Source: G963677485 sp942492855
GTDB taxonomy: Bacteria; Armatimonadota; HRBIN16
Assembly (NCBI GenBank): GCA_942492855.1
Contig: OW818647.1
Location: 3,286,001 to 3,350,000, forward strand
Reading direction: 5' to 3'
Length of the DNA stretch: 64,000 bases
Of the stretch, positions 8,571-17,074 are shown one piece after another; position 1 is the stretch's first letter; each line of letters starts with the position of its first letter. The notes beneath the pieces were generated by a model that was not told where the DNA came from, made no database searches, and saw nothing but the letters and a program-made list of their open reading frames with translations. The position numbers were made by a program, and so were the translations under genes.

Positions 8571-9581
8571 CTACTCGTGCTGATCCGGAAGTGCTGCCCG
8601 CTCCCGCCAGTAGACGATGGCCGGCTGGAGATGGTTGCGCCATTCTGCATAATCTTGCCAAGAGATCGCCAGCATCAGCCATTGGTACACCGCCCAGCTT
8701 TGAGCGGGTGTGAACAGTTTGAATTGCCTGCGGTCAAACTCGCGTTCCCAATCTGAACTCTTCGGGTCAACGGCATTAAGCTTCATTAACACGAACTCCG
8801 CATTTTCACTATTTGTGTAGTCCCCTGTATGGGTGTCAAGTAGCTCCTCCAGCACAAACGGAAGCATCCACTGTAGCTCATCAGGAAACAACAATGGCAG
8901 GTGTTGCCTCTGCTCGACATACTCCTCATGCGTCATGCCTGCTGTGCTTTGATGATTGAAGGCTTCTCTCAGAATGCTTCGCACGCTTTCGGGGTCGGGA
9001 ATGTGCATGATCGCTTCCGTCATCACCGCATCGGTGAGGTCAGCTCCCTGCAGGTTTGCTTCATACAGGTTTGCCCAGGTGAGGTTAGCACCATTCATGT
9101 TCGTGTTGGTCAGGTCTGCGCCTGTTAAGTTACATTGCGTGCAATTGGCACCGCTAAGGTCGGCACCAGATAAGTTAACACCACGCAAATCACAACGGCT
9201 TAGGTCACAGTGATGCAGAAGTGCTCCACTCATGTTTGCATTTGGCAGTTTCGAATCTGAGAGGCAGACATGACTCAAGTCAGCTCCGCTGAGGTTGGCA
9301 TTGTCCAAGTCTGCGAGGCTCAGGCACGCATATTCAAGGAAAGCTTCATTAAGATCAGCATCCTCAAGTGAAGCATATTGCAGGTAGGCACCTGTTAGGT
9401 CTGTTCCACCCAAATCGGCATTCGTCAATTTTGCTCCGCTTAAGCATGCGTTACTAAGATCGGAGTTGCTCAGGTCGGCGTGCATTAAGTTGTATTTGTT
9501 CGCTTCCGCCGCCGACTTGATGCTGTCATAATCGCCAGAGATGATGATCTCACCTTGCCGGTTCCGAATTTCGATGGTCAT
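8571..9581 (-). CDS. pentapeptide-repeat protein, copy B
   Basis: This 336-residue protein has the same plan as the neighbour downstream: a nearly identical head (MTIEIRNRQGEIIISGDYDS), ~32 pentapeptide repeats (about residues 27-195, including runs such as NLSGADLSGANCTQCNLTGA), and a helical C-terminal domain with THEEYVEQRQHL and EELLDTHTGD. Head and tail are much more alike between the two copies than the repeat parts, which differ in length and side chains, a pattern expected if the outer face of the helix has been diversified. The ATG has an AGGGAGAG ribosome binding site. The two genes are 180 bp apart with palindromic sequence between them. Function unknown; the conserved C-terminal domain may bind a common partner. 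Confidence 0.9.
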   Translation of the reverse strand: MTIEIRNRQGEIIISGDYDSIKSAAEANKYNLMHADLSNSDLSNACLSGAKLTNADLGGTDLTGAYLQYASLEDADLNEAFLEYACLSLADLDNANLSGADLSHVCLSDSKLPNANMSGALLHHCDLSRCDLRGVNLSGADLSGANCTQCNLTGADLTNTNMNGANLTWANLYEANLQGADLTDAVMTEAIMHIPDPESVRSILREAFNHQSTAGMTHEEYVEQRQHLPLLFPDELQWMLPFVLEELLDTHTGDYTNSENAEFVLMKLNAVDPKSSDWEREFDRRQFKLFTPAQSWAVYQWLMLAISWQDYAEWRNHLQPAIVYWRERAALPDQHE

Positions 9582-9771
9582 TGGTCTTGCTCTCCCTGAA
9601 TGTCACTAGGATGGCATTTGCATTAGTATATCTTATCCCGGTTTCGTTTGCATCGGCCAGTTTTGGGGCCATGTATGTCATTTTATCGGCAATATAGCGG
9701 CAATTATTACGCGGTTTATCGGCAATAATGCGCAAGATAGAGCAACTACTCAGCCATGAATGAGTTCAGAT
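9582..9771. other. upstream region of pentapeptide copy B
   Basis: About 190 bases without gene-like ORFs. It is AT-rich near 9620-9735 with repeated GGCAATA(A/T)-type words around 9685-9730 and presumably holds the promoter for the minus-strand pentapeptide gene, but I cannot place clear promoter boxes. Confidence 0.3.
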
Positions 9772-10070
9772 TCGACAAGCCGCGGGGTTAGTTTTGTTTA
9801 TCGCTGTCTCCGCGGCATGAACCCGTCGCCAAATGCCTGTGGTGTGAATCGCAGACTACCAGCCTACGGCGCCACGGGTTTAGTCACCCCACGGACTGAC
9901 GTCCGTTAAGGGGTTCCCTCACCGCGTGGCTAACCAGTCGCAGCCCGCAAGCGGGCGCAGGGGATGTCCGGGAGGCGTCCGCTTCAGCGGACAGCCAATT
10001 GATTAGCGACGGGTGACGATGCCTGCTTTAGCAGGTTGATGGAACCCGTCGTCGATGGCTGCATAGTGAC
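9772..10070. repeat. mosaic of short hairpins, scaffold E copy 1
   Basis: A run of separate small hairpins in non-coding DNA: ACGGACTGACGTCCGT (~9892-9907), GCCCGCAAGCGGGC (~9945-9958), GTCCGCTTCAGCGGAC (~9977-9992) and CCTGCTTTAGCAGG (~10022-10035). The connecting words (GTCACCCC, GGGGTTCCCT, CACCGCG, AGCCCGCAAGCGGGCGCAGG, GCGA(C/T)GGGTGAC) recur in the same order at about 44935-45060, with different hairpins in the variable positions. From 10071 to 10296 I see only a TATACT word at 10164-10169 that might serve the downstream gene. Confidence 0.7.
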
Positions 10071-10296
10071 GACCAACAATGCCCGCATCCATGCCCCCCT
10101 AACCCCTCCTAAACACCCCGTATCGTTACACCGAATTCGACAGCCTGAGCCCGCTTGAGGTAGTATACTATTGGTCTTGCAGAACTGTACCAACCACAAA
10201 CCAGTTCGATATCACCGCAATAACACCCCCGCAACACGACTGTGACGGCGGGTTATCGCGCGATGCAGGCAGCACGCCTGCTATAGGAGGCAAATC

Positions 10297-11706
10297 ATGG
10301 CTGAGATCTTTAAACTCCCAGTGCTTGGTAATTCCATGGAAGAGGGCCAAATCACGACATGGAAGAAGCAAGTGGGAGATACGATATCCGTAGGTGAGGT
10401 GATCTGCGAGGTTATGACCGATAAGGCTAACCTGGACGTAGAAAGCACCGTCGCCGGAACCGTACTGGCAATTCTGGTATCCGAGAACGATTATGTTCCC
10501 GTACAGAACCCCATAGCAATTATTGGCAATCCTGGTGATGATATCAGCGCACTACTGGCCGAGGCCGGCGGAGCTGCCCCAGCCGCACCGGCTGCTGAAG
10601 CAGCACCTGTCGTGGAGGCTCTCATGGCTGCCGCCGTTGAGGCTCCAGTGGCCGTTGCTGTCGCCACAGGCGATGTCAAGGTTGTAGTCAGCCCGCGAGC
10701 CCGCCGTCTGGCCGACCAGAAGGGTGTTGCACTAAGTGAGCTCGCTGGCCAAGGCACCGGCCCTGGCGGACGCGTGATTGAGCGCGACGTACAGCGCGTT
10801 TGGGAACAGGCTCAGACAGCGAAGCCCAAAGTCACCCCGCTTGCTGAGAAGATGGCCGCAGCCGCTGGCCTCGACCTTGGCAGTCTGGCTGGAACCGGCG
10901 TTGGTGGCAAGATCACCTCTGACGACGTGAAGCTGGTCACAGCCCCAGCACCTGCAGCTGCTGCCGCGGCCCCGGCAGCAGCCTCAGCACCAGTCGCAGC
11001 TCCCGTCTCGGCAACTGGTGACCAGGTGATCAAGTTCAGCAACATGCGCAAGCGCATTGCCGATGCGGTCGCGAAAGGCTTCATCAGCGCTCCTCCCGTC
11101 ACCGAAGTGATGGAAGTGGACATGACAGCCGCTGCAGACTTCCGCAAGATGATCATCCCCGAAGTGGAGCGCATTTACGGCTACCGCACCACCTTCACGG
11201 ACTTCATCGTGAAGGCCGTCACCATCGCGCTGAAGGAGTTCCCAGAACTCAACTCCACGCTGAATGGCGATGAGCTGACGTTGAAAAAGCAGATCAATGT
11301 GGGCGTGGCTGTGGCGATGGGCGACATCCTGATGGCCCCGGCCATTCTGGGATGCAACGACATGAGCCTGGGCCAGATGTGCAAGGCACTGCGTGAGCTG
11401 GTTGACCGCACCAAGGCGGGCAAGGCCAGCCTTGATGAGCTGACCGGCGGAACCTTCACCATCACCAACCTGGGTAACTTCGGTGTGGACTACTTCACCC
11501 CGATCCTGATCCCAGGTCAGGCTGGTATTCTGGGCGTCTGCCGCATCGCCGATAAGGTGGTAGCGGTCAACGGCGAGATAGTCATCCGCAAGATGATGAA
11601 CCTCTGCCTCACCTTCGATCACCGAATCGTGGACGGTGCCCCCGCGGCGCAGTTCCTGAAGCGCGTGAAGGAGCTGCTTGAGAGCCCAATGAGCCTGCTT
11701 CTGTAG
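10297..11706 (+). CDS. dihydrolipoamide acyltransferase (E2) of a 2-oxoacid dehydrogenase complex
   Basis: E2 carries the acyl group on lipoyl-lysine and passes it to coenzyme A. The 469 residues show a lipoyl domain (~1-80, lipoylated Lys43 in MTDKANLD), Ala/Pro-rich linkers, two consecutive E3/E1-binding-type domains (~130-166 with SPRARRLADQKGV...GTGPGGRV and ~180-213 with TPLAEKMAAAAGL...GTGVGGKI), and the catalytic domain (~240-469) with the active-site motif DHRIVDG (His442). The length and order fit pyruvate dehydrogenase E2, but a branched-chain or other 2-oxoacid cannot be excluded. E1 and E3 genes are not adjacent, so this is an orphan copy. An AGGAGG ribosome binding site precedes the ATG, and a strong terminator follows the stop. 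Confidence 0.93.
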   Translation: MAEIFKLPVLGNSMEEGQITTWKKQVGDTISVGEVICEVMTDKANLDVESTVAGTVLAILVSENDYVPVQNPIAIIGNPGDDISALLAEAGGAAPAAPAAEAAPVVEALMAAAVEAPVAVAVATGDVKVVVSPRARRLADQKGVALSELAGQGTGPGGRVIERDVQRVWEQAQTAKPKVTPLAEKMAAAAGLDLGSLAGTGVGGKITSDDVKLVTAPAPAAAAAAPAAASAPVAAPVSATGDQVIKFSNMRKRIADAVAKGFISAPPVTEVMEVDMTAAADFRKMIIPEVERIYGYRTTFTDFIVKAVTIALKEFPELNSTLNGDELTLKKQINVGVAVAMGDILMAPAILGCNDMSLGQMCKALRELVDRTKAGKASLDELTGGTFTITNLGNFGVDYFTPILIPGQAGILGVCRIADKVVAVNGEIVIRKMMNLCLTFDHRIVDGAPAAQFLKRVKELLESPMSLLL

Positions 11707-11730
11707 ACCTTCCCCCATGAATGACAAGCT

Positions 11731-11759
11731 CCAGACCGGCTACGGTCTGGGGCTTTTTT
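11731..11759 (+). terminator. Rho-independent terminator of the E2 gene
   Basis: Stem CCAGACC/GGTCTGG with a six-base loop, directly followed by GGC and six T. It starts 25 bases after the E2 stop codon. Confidence 0.9.
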
Positions 11760-11769
11760 GCATTCGGAT

Positions 11770-11955
11770 GTGGGCGACCGGCGGTCGCCCGCGTTTCGTG
11801 CAACCGACCGGTTACCCGTAGCGCAGTGCAGGCTTGCCGGTAATCATCGCTGCGGACGACCACAAGGGTCGTCCCTACGGATTCACTGTGTACTGTGTTC
11901 CTACTGGCAATCGTAAGCAACCCTTTTTCGGATGACCCTTGTGGTCATCCGCACA
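11770..11955. repeat. small dispersed palindromes, family C
   Basis: Contains GGGCGACCGGCGGTCGCCC (~11772-11790), a hairpin of the type GGACGACC-ACAA-GGGTCGTCC followed by CTACGG (~11853-11880) and a related inverted piece GGATGACCCTTGTGGTCATCC (~11930-11950). The same CGACCGGCGGTCG module recurs at about 17079 and 56816. The remaining ~190 bases before the next gene hold nothing I recognise apart from an AGGAGC ribosome binding site close to 12137. Confidence 0.7.
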
Positions 11956-12147
11956 TACTAATGGCCACCAACCCGTTACATCATGGCGCAACGCAGGCCT
12001 GAGGCGAACCATCGTGGCGGATGGGCACAAGGCCCACCCCTGCATGTCTATCAAGCAACGTGGGCACGACGTATTGGGCCAATTTGCCAAGAACCCCAGA
12101 AATGCGATACCGTACAGTGAGATACTACAAATTCAGGAGCAATCTTC

Positions 12148-13254
12148 ATGCAACAGATACCTTTTGGACAGCGCAACGGTCTGACCGTAGCACGGGGCAG
12201 CATTGGCGGTATGCGTCTGCCAGCCGACATCGATGAAGCAGTGGCCGTGATCCGGCACGCCATAGACAGCGGGATGAAATACATCGACACCAGCCGCGGG
12301 TATGGTGATTCCGAGATCAAAATCGGTAAGGCGCTCAAAGAGGGCTACCGCGAGAAGGTGATATTGAGCACCAAGTGGGCCCCCTGGATCGTGAAGATCG
12401 AGGAGAGCGATGACTCCTCAGCCGATTGCGTGCGCAAGCGCATCGATGAGTCTATGAAACGGCTGGATGTGGAGTATCTGGACTATTACCAGGTTTGGAA
12501 CATCCAAAACCGCGAAAACTACGACGCGGCGGTCTGTAAAGGCGGGTTCCTGGAGGGAATTCAGAGGGCGATGGCCGAGGGGCTGGTGCGCAGAACTGGC
12601 TTTACCACGCACGACAGCGTGGAAAACCTGCTGAGCTACATGCCGGAGATCGACTGGGCCGATATCATCTTGTTCACATTCAATATCCTCAACCGAAGTT
12701 ACATGCCCGCCATCAAGGCTGCGCATGATCGCGGGATCGGCACCATCATCATGAACCCCGTCTGCGGCGGAATGCTGAACCAGGACAACCCCACACTCGC
12801 TGAGCTGTCTCAGAAGGTGGGGGCCACGAACATCGCCGATATGGGTATCCGCTGGCTGATGTCACAGCCGTATGTGGACACCATCATCAGCGGGATCAGC
12901 ACGCTGGAGGATGTCGACCGGAGTGTGGCCTCGGTCACCGATGGCGCATTCACACCTGAGCATGCCGCTCTGATCGACGCTAAGCTGGATGAGCTGGGCA
13001 GCATGAAAGAGGCGTTCTGCACTGGATGCCGGTATTGCATGCCTTGTCCGCAGGGGATCGAGATTCCTGCCATCATGGGGATGAACTCCACCTACCGGTT
13101 CCAGGGCTTCCAGCAGAACGCCAGGGACCAGTATGCAGCCATGCAAGGCGCAAAAGCCGATGCGTGTGTGCAGTGCGGCGAGTGTGAAGCCAAGTGCACC
13201 CAGCACCTGCCGATCATGGACGAGATGCGATGGGCGTGCGAAAACCTCGTGTAG
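12148..13254 (+). CDS. aldo/keto reductase with C-terminal ferredoxin-like 4Fe-4S domain
   Basis: A 368-residue protein of the Fe-S-containing aldo/keto reductase group. Residues ~1-275 form the AKR TIM barrel (IDTSRGYGDSEIKIGKAL holds the conserved Asp/Tyr, STKW the Lys and FTTHDS the His region). The C-terminal part carries two clusters of cysteines, CTGCRYCMPCP (from Cys291) and CVQCGECEAKC (from Cys340), as in bacterial ferredoxins, so two 4Fe-4S clusters are expected. Such enzymes probably couple a carbonyl/alcohol conversion to electron transfer, but their substrates are mostly unknown. It stands alone: ~390 bp after the E2 terminator and convergent with the LacI-type gene. Start chosen at the ATG with AGGAGC upstream. 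Confidence 0.9.
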   Translation: MQQIPFGQRNGLTVARGSIGGMRLPADIDEAVAVIRHAIDSGMKYIDTSRGYGDSEIKIGKALKEGYREKVILSTKWAPWIVKIEESDDSSADCVRKRIDESMKRLDVEYLDYYQVWNIQNRENYDAAVCKGGFLEGIQRAMAEGLVRRTGFTTHDSVENLLSYMPEIDWADIILFTFNILNRSYMPAIKAAHDRGIGTIIMNPVCGGMLNQDNPTLAELSQKVGATNIADMGIRWLMSQPYVDTIISGISTLEDVDRSVASVTDGAFTPEHAALIDAKLDELGSMKEAFCTGCRYCMPCPQGIEIPAIMGMNSTYRFQGFQQNARDQYAAMQGAKADACVQCGECEAKCTQHLPIMDEMRWACENLV

Positions 13255-13268
13255 GTATTTCGGGGGAT

Positions 13269-13475
13269 GTCTCACGCGGAGACGCGGAGGCGCAGAGGTA
13301 CGGAGATATCTGACCGCGCCGGTTTCTCAGTATGCTTCCGTTGGTTAAGCAGCGCCTTTCCTGCGTGGTCTAGCGGATAGCCCTGCGATGGGAGCTACTG
13401 CAGAGACCGGCCCGGAAAGGGAAAACCGGGCCGGTCAAATTACGGGCCGGTCAATCAGCCGGGCCGGTCTGCTCA
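13269..13475. repeat. GC-rich dispersed repeats (families C/D)
   Basis: Begins with TCACGCGGAGACGCGGAGGCGCAGAG-like sequence, which recurs near 17319 and 53638, and ends with GACCGGCCCGG / CCGGGCCGGTC hairpins (from 13403), also seen near 17459. No gene is visible. A short stretch around 13358-13380 resembles part of a tRNA D-arm but no full tRNA can be built. Confidence 0.65.
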
Positions 13476-13492
13476 ATGGTGTCGGTTGTAGG

Positions 13493-13533
13493 CTAAAAAT
13501 ATCAACGCCCTCATGGAAAATCCATGAGGGCGT
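13493..13533 (-). terminator. terminator downstream of the LacI-type regulator
   Basis: A perfect 12-bp stem (ACGCCCTCATGG / CCATGAGGGCGT, loop of five) lies 20 bases past the regulator's stop codon. On the minus strand it is followed by TTGATATTTTT, and on the plus strand by CGTTATTTC, so it may work in both directions. Confidence 0.8.
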
Positions 13534-13552
13534 CGTTATTTCGACACCTAGA

Positions 13553-14545
13553 CTAGCTGGACTTGCGTACAACCAGGCTGGGCTTAATGGTGATCTGCTT
13601 GGTGGAGATATCCTTGGTCTTAATTCGGCTAAGGATTAATTCACAAGCGGCCTTGGCAACTTCAGCAACTGAATAAGCCAGGGTCGATAGTGGAGGAGTG
13701 GTGTAAGCAGACATCAGATGGTCTTCGCAGCCGACGACGGCGAGTCCGTCAGGCACGCTAATGCCGTTATCAGCAGCAGCGCGCATCAGGCCGTAGGCCA
13801 TCAGGTCGTTGAAGCAGATGACTGCTGTAGGGCGATCTGCCATCTTAGCGATTTTTACGCCGCCGTCATAACCGCCAGGGACGGTAGGATCAGCTTCGAC
13901 GATCCAATCGGACTTGACTTCCAGGCCGTTGTTCTTCATCGCTTGCTTAAATGCGAGCAGACGATCCTCACCGGCGCACATCGCGTCACAACCGGTCATG
14001 TAGCCGATTTTGGTGTGCGATTTGGACTTCAGGTGCTCGATAGCTGCGTTCATTCCGTAGCTGTTATCCACTGAGATTGAACTTAAGTTCCCGAAGCCAC
14101 GCACTGCATCAAGAAGGATGATGGGGGTGCTGTGTTCGGTAAGAATGGAGTTGAGCAGACGGTAGTTGTTTTGAGTGGTACACATAAGAATGCCGTCAGT
14201 CCGGCGTTGGTTAATCATGTCTTCCAGGCGCTCTGAAGCATTCTCAGAGTCCCCAATACTGCTAATGTTAATGGTGTAGTCGCGATTCTCAAACTCTTCT
14301 TCAAGAGTTGAGGCAAGGGCTGCGAAAAACGGATCCTTAAGGCTGGGCAGAACCAGACCGATGATGTGCGTCTGACCTGTTCGCAGGCTGCGGGCAACTG
14401 TGTGCGGGCGGTAGCCCAATTTCTTGACAGCTTCCTGCACTTTTGCCTTTGTTAGCTCATTAACAGGGCCAGAGCCATTTACGACCCTTGATACGGTTCC
14501 GATGGAGACTCCAGCCTCCTTTGCCACGTCACGTATATCCGACAT
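13553..14545 (-). CDS. LacI-family transcriptional regulator
   Basis: A 330-residue repressor-type protein. Residues ~2-50 are the LacI helix-turn-helix and hinge (IRDVAKEAGVSIGTVSRVVNG), followed by a periplasmic-binding-protein-like effector domain (IGLVLPSLKDPFFAAL, ILLDAVRGFGNLSSISVDN, AVICFNDLMAYGLM). The start was set at the ATG before SDIRDVA because an AAGGAGGA ribosome binding site lies seven bases upstream; the frame extends 15 codons further but the extra residues are not LacI-like. It is divergent from purL, and a perfect inverted repeat sits between them. Many LacI members control sugar use and PurR controls purine genes; the position beside purL makes a purine role possible, but the effector cannot be decided from sequence. 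Confidence 0.92.
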   Translation of the reverse strand: MSDIRDVAKEAGVSIGTVSRVVNGSGPVNELTKAKVQEAVKKLGYRPHTVARSLRTGQTHIIGLVLPSLKDPFFAALASTLEEEFENRDYTINISSIGDSENASERLEDMINQRRTDGILMCTTQNNYRLLNSILTEHSTPIILLDAVRGFGNLSSISVDNSYGMNAAIEHLKSKSHTKIGYMTGCDAMCAGEDRLLAFKQAMKNNGLEVKSDWIVEADPTVPGGYDGGVKIAKMADRPTAVICFNDLMAYGLMRAAADNGISVPDGLAVVGCEDHLMSAYTTPPLSTLAYSVAEVAKAACELILSRIKTKDISTKQITIKPSLVVRKSS

Positions 14546-14614
14546 GATCGATTCCTCCTTATGGCGTACGCTCGCTGGCGTACACACCAACTATAGTATA
14601 TTAGATTTCGTTTG

Positions 14615-14647
14615 CTATGTCGTATGTTTTATAAAAATACGACATAG
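14615..14647. promoter_or_regulatory. 11-bp perfect inverted repeat, candidate operator
   Basis: CTATGTCGTAT and ATACGACATAG are separated by 11 A/T-rich bases. The site lies 70 bp upstream of the LacI-type gene and 65 bp upstream of the purL -35 box. Its arms and spacing (22 bp centre to centre, two helical turns) suit binding of a dimeric or tetrameric regulator. Whether the LacI protein binds it is inference. Confidence 0.6.
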
Positions 14648-14711
14648 ATTAGATGGACAATTGATAAATGAATAAGGAATATGTTTTCCCATTGGTTTTT
14701 ATGATACCAAA

Positions 14712-14740
14712 TTGCGAGCTCATTTAGGAGGCTGTATACT
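14712..14740 (+). promoter_or_regulatory. sigma-70-type promoter of purL
   Basis: TTGCGA and TATACT are separated by 17 bases, with four of six and five of six consensus positions matched. The expected start of transcription is ~36 bases before the purL ATG. Confidence 0.7.
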
Positions 14741-14783
14741 AGTATTTGATGAAATTTCGTAAAATTCTCCTCGGAGTAGACAT

Positions 14784-17009
14784 ATGGACCCCCAAATATA
14801 CCGCGAAATGGGCCTCAATGATCACGAGTATGAACTGATTGTTGAGCGCCTGGGACGAGAACCTAATTACACAGAGATCGGTATGATGGCCGTGATGTGG
14901 AGTGAACATTGTGGATATAAGTACAGCCGACCGATTTTACGCCGGTTTGGCGAATATAAAAAGGCCATGGATGAGGGCAGCATGGAGAATGCTGGCGTCA
15001 CAGATATCGGCGATGGATACGGTATCGTGTTCAAAGTGGAGAGCCACAACCACCCATCTGCAGTCGAGCCTTTTCAAGGCGCCGCCACCGGTGTAGGCGG
15101 CATCCTGCGCGACATATTTACTATGGGTGCCCGGCCGATAGCGAACCTGAACAGCCTTCGGTTTGGCGAACTGGATGACCCGCATAACCAGTGGTTATTC
15201 AAAGAGGTCGTCGGTGGAATCGCTCACTACGGCAACTGCGTGGGCGTCCCCACTGTCGCTGGTGAAGTGGTGTTCCATCCCTGCTATACGGGCAACTGCC
15301 TGGTCAACGCCATGGCTGTGGGGCTGGTCAAACACTCCGATGTCGCCACTGCCGCCGCTGAGGGCGTGGGCAACCCTGTGCTTTATGTGGGGTCGTCGAC
15401 TGGACGTGATGGCATCCATGGCGCAACCTTCGCTAGCGTGGAGTTGACCGAAGAGAGTGAAGCGAAGCGCAGCAACGTGCAGATGGGCGACCCATTCGCT
15501 GAGAAGCTGCTGATAGAAGCCACCCTCGAAGCTCTGGCTAGTGGCGACGTGGTGGGCATTCAAGATATGGGAGCTGCCGGACTAACCTGCAGCACCTGCG
15601 AGACCGCCAGCAAGGGCGGTAACGGCATGATCATTGATGTGCAGAAGGTGCCTCGCCGCGAGCAGGGCATGAGCGCTTACGAAGTCATGCTAAGCGAGTC
15701 CCAGGAGCGTATGCTGGCCATCGTTAAGAAGGGCCGTGAAGAGGCTGTGGCCGGAATCTTCAAAAAGTGGGGACTCAAGGCGGTCGTAGTTGGTGAAGTG
15801 ACCGATGACGGCTGGGTGACGGTGATGGATGGGAATGATCTGGCTGCTAAGGTTCCGGCACGGTTCCTGACGGACGAGTGCCCAACCTACACCCTAGAGA
15901 CCGAGAAGCCCGGCTACATTGATGAGCTTCAAGCGTTCGATCCAACCAGTCTGCCCGTACCTGAAGACCTGACGGCGAGCTTGAAAATGCTTCTCTCAGA
16001 CACTACCATCGCCAGCAAGCGGTGGGTATACGAGCAGTATGACCATATGGTGCAAACCCAAACCGCCGGGCTGCCTGGTGGCGATGCTGCTATGCTGCGC
16101 GTGCGTGGAGTGGCCAACAAGGGGCTTGCCATCAAGATCGACGGTAATGGACGCTATGTCTACCTTGACCCCCGCACAGGCGGTATGATGGCCGTAGTCG
16201 AGGCTTGCCGCAACGTCAGTTGCACCGGTGCGAAACCGCTGGCCGCAACCGACTGCCTGAACTTCGGCAACCCGGAGAAGAAGGACATCTTCTGGCAGTT
16301 TGAGCAGGCTGTTGATGGCATCGCCACCGCTTGCGAGGCCTTGGGCACGCCTGTGGTTTCGGGCAATGTCAGCCTGTATAATGAGACGCTTGATACGGCT
16401 GTCTTCCCCACACCCACGATAGGCATCGTTGGGTTGATTGAGGATGTAGACAAAGCTTGCTCCGCGAATTTCAAGAACGCGGGCGACGTAATAGCCCTGC
16501 TGACCCCCAGTGGATGGGAAGACCCCATTCAGGGTTTGGGCGGAAGCCAATACCTCTACAAGCAGTTCGGCATCGAATCGGGAATGCCCCCAATCGTTGA
16601 CCTCACCCTTGAGGTGGGCTTGCAGGCCGCCGTTCGCGAGGCGATCGACCAGAGGCTGCTGAGCAGCGCGCATGACTGCAGCGACGGCGGATTGTCGATC
16701 ACCGTATGCGAGAGTGCGCTGGCTGGTAACAAGGGTGCCGACATCCACATCAACAGTTGCGAGAGGCCTGACTCAGTGTTATTCGGCGAAACCGCCAGCC
16801 GCATAGTGGTCAGCCTTCCCCAGGAGAACATGCCGGCTCTGGAAGACATCGCCATCAAACACGGATGCAGCGCCGCGGGCATCGGTATGGTCACCAACGA
16901 TGGACAGATTAACTTCACCATCAACGGTAAGCTGCATGTCGGGATATCGGTCGCCGAGGCGCATGCACTTTACGAAGGGGCGATTCCCAACGCGCTGAAC
17001 GTGAAGTAG
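14784..17009 (+). CDS. purL: phosphoribosylformylglycinamidine synthase subunit PurL
   Basis: PurL is the ATP-dependent synthase of step four in purine synthesis, making FGAM from FGAR with ammonia delivered by PurQ and the small PurS. The 741-residue length is that of the small PurL that needs PurQ and PurS. Hallmarks are MWSEHCGYKYSRP near the N-terminus, ESHNHPSAVEPFQGAATGVG, GARPIANLNSLRFG, the second-half DCLNFGNPEK and GNVSLYNET, and HDCSDGGLS. Its start is supported by GGAG six bases upstream. purQ and purS are not next to it, and purB lies ~38 kb away, so the pathway genes are scattered. It has its own promoter and a terminator hairpin 25 bases after the stop. Confidence 0.97.
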   Translation: MDPQIYREMGLNDHEYELIVERLGREPNYTEIGMMAVMWSEHCGYKYSRPILRRFGEYKKAMDEGSMENAGVTDIGDGYGIVFKVESHNHPSAVEPFQGAATGVGGILRDIFTMGARPIANLNSLRFGELDDPHNQWLFKEVVGGIAHYGNCVGVPTVAGEVVFHPCYTGNCLVNAMAVGLVKHSDVATAAAEGVGNPVLYVGSSTGRDGIHGATFASVELTEESEAKRSNVQMGDPFAEKLLIEATLEALASGDVVGIQDMGAAGLTCSTCETASKGGNGMIIDVQKVPRREQGMSAYEVMLSESQERMLAIVKKGREEAVAGIFKKWGLKAVVVGEVTDDGWVTVMDGNDLAAKVPARFLTDECPTYTLETEKPGYIDELQAFDPTSLPVPEDLTASLKMLLSDTTIASKRWVYEQYDHMVQTQTAGLPGGDAAMLRVRGVANKGLAIKIDGNGRYVYLDPRTGGMMAVVEACRNVSCTGAKPLAATDCLNFGNPEKKDIFWQFEQAVDGIATACEALGTPVVSGNVSLYNETLDTAVFPTPTIGIVGLIEDVDKACSANFKNAGDVIALLTPSGWEDPIQGLGGSQYLYKQFGIESGMPPIVDLTLEVGLQAAVREAIDQRLLSSAHDCSDGGLSITVCESALAGNKGADIHINSCERPDSVLFGETASRIVVSLPQENMPALEDIAIKHGCSAAGIGMVTNDGQINFTINGKLHVGISVAEAHALYEGAIPNALNVK

Positions 17010-17033
17010 GCGCGTGACTCGGTAACCGCCTTG

Positions 17034-17074
17034 GAACCGCCCCTGTTTATACAGCAGGGGCGGTTCTGTTGTTG
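17034..17074 (+). terminator. terminator after purL
   Basis: A perfect 12-bp stem GAACCGCCCCTG / CAGGGGCGGTTC with a nine-base loop, followed by TGTTGTTGT. It is 24 bases after the purL stop. Confidence 0.75.

Noticed and set aside
10984..11727. A 247-codon antisense ORF within the E2 gene, and a similar 317-codon one in the GH4 gene
   Set aside because: Both mirror strongly conserved coding sequence; products rich in His/Val/Asp are typical of antisense shadows.
13350..13400. A tRNA-like stretch (GTGGTCTAGCGGATAGCC)
   Set aside because: It resembles a D-arm, but no T-arm (GGTTCGA) or acceptor stem can be found, and it lies in a repeat-rich region.
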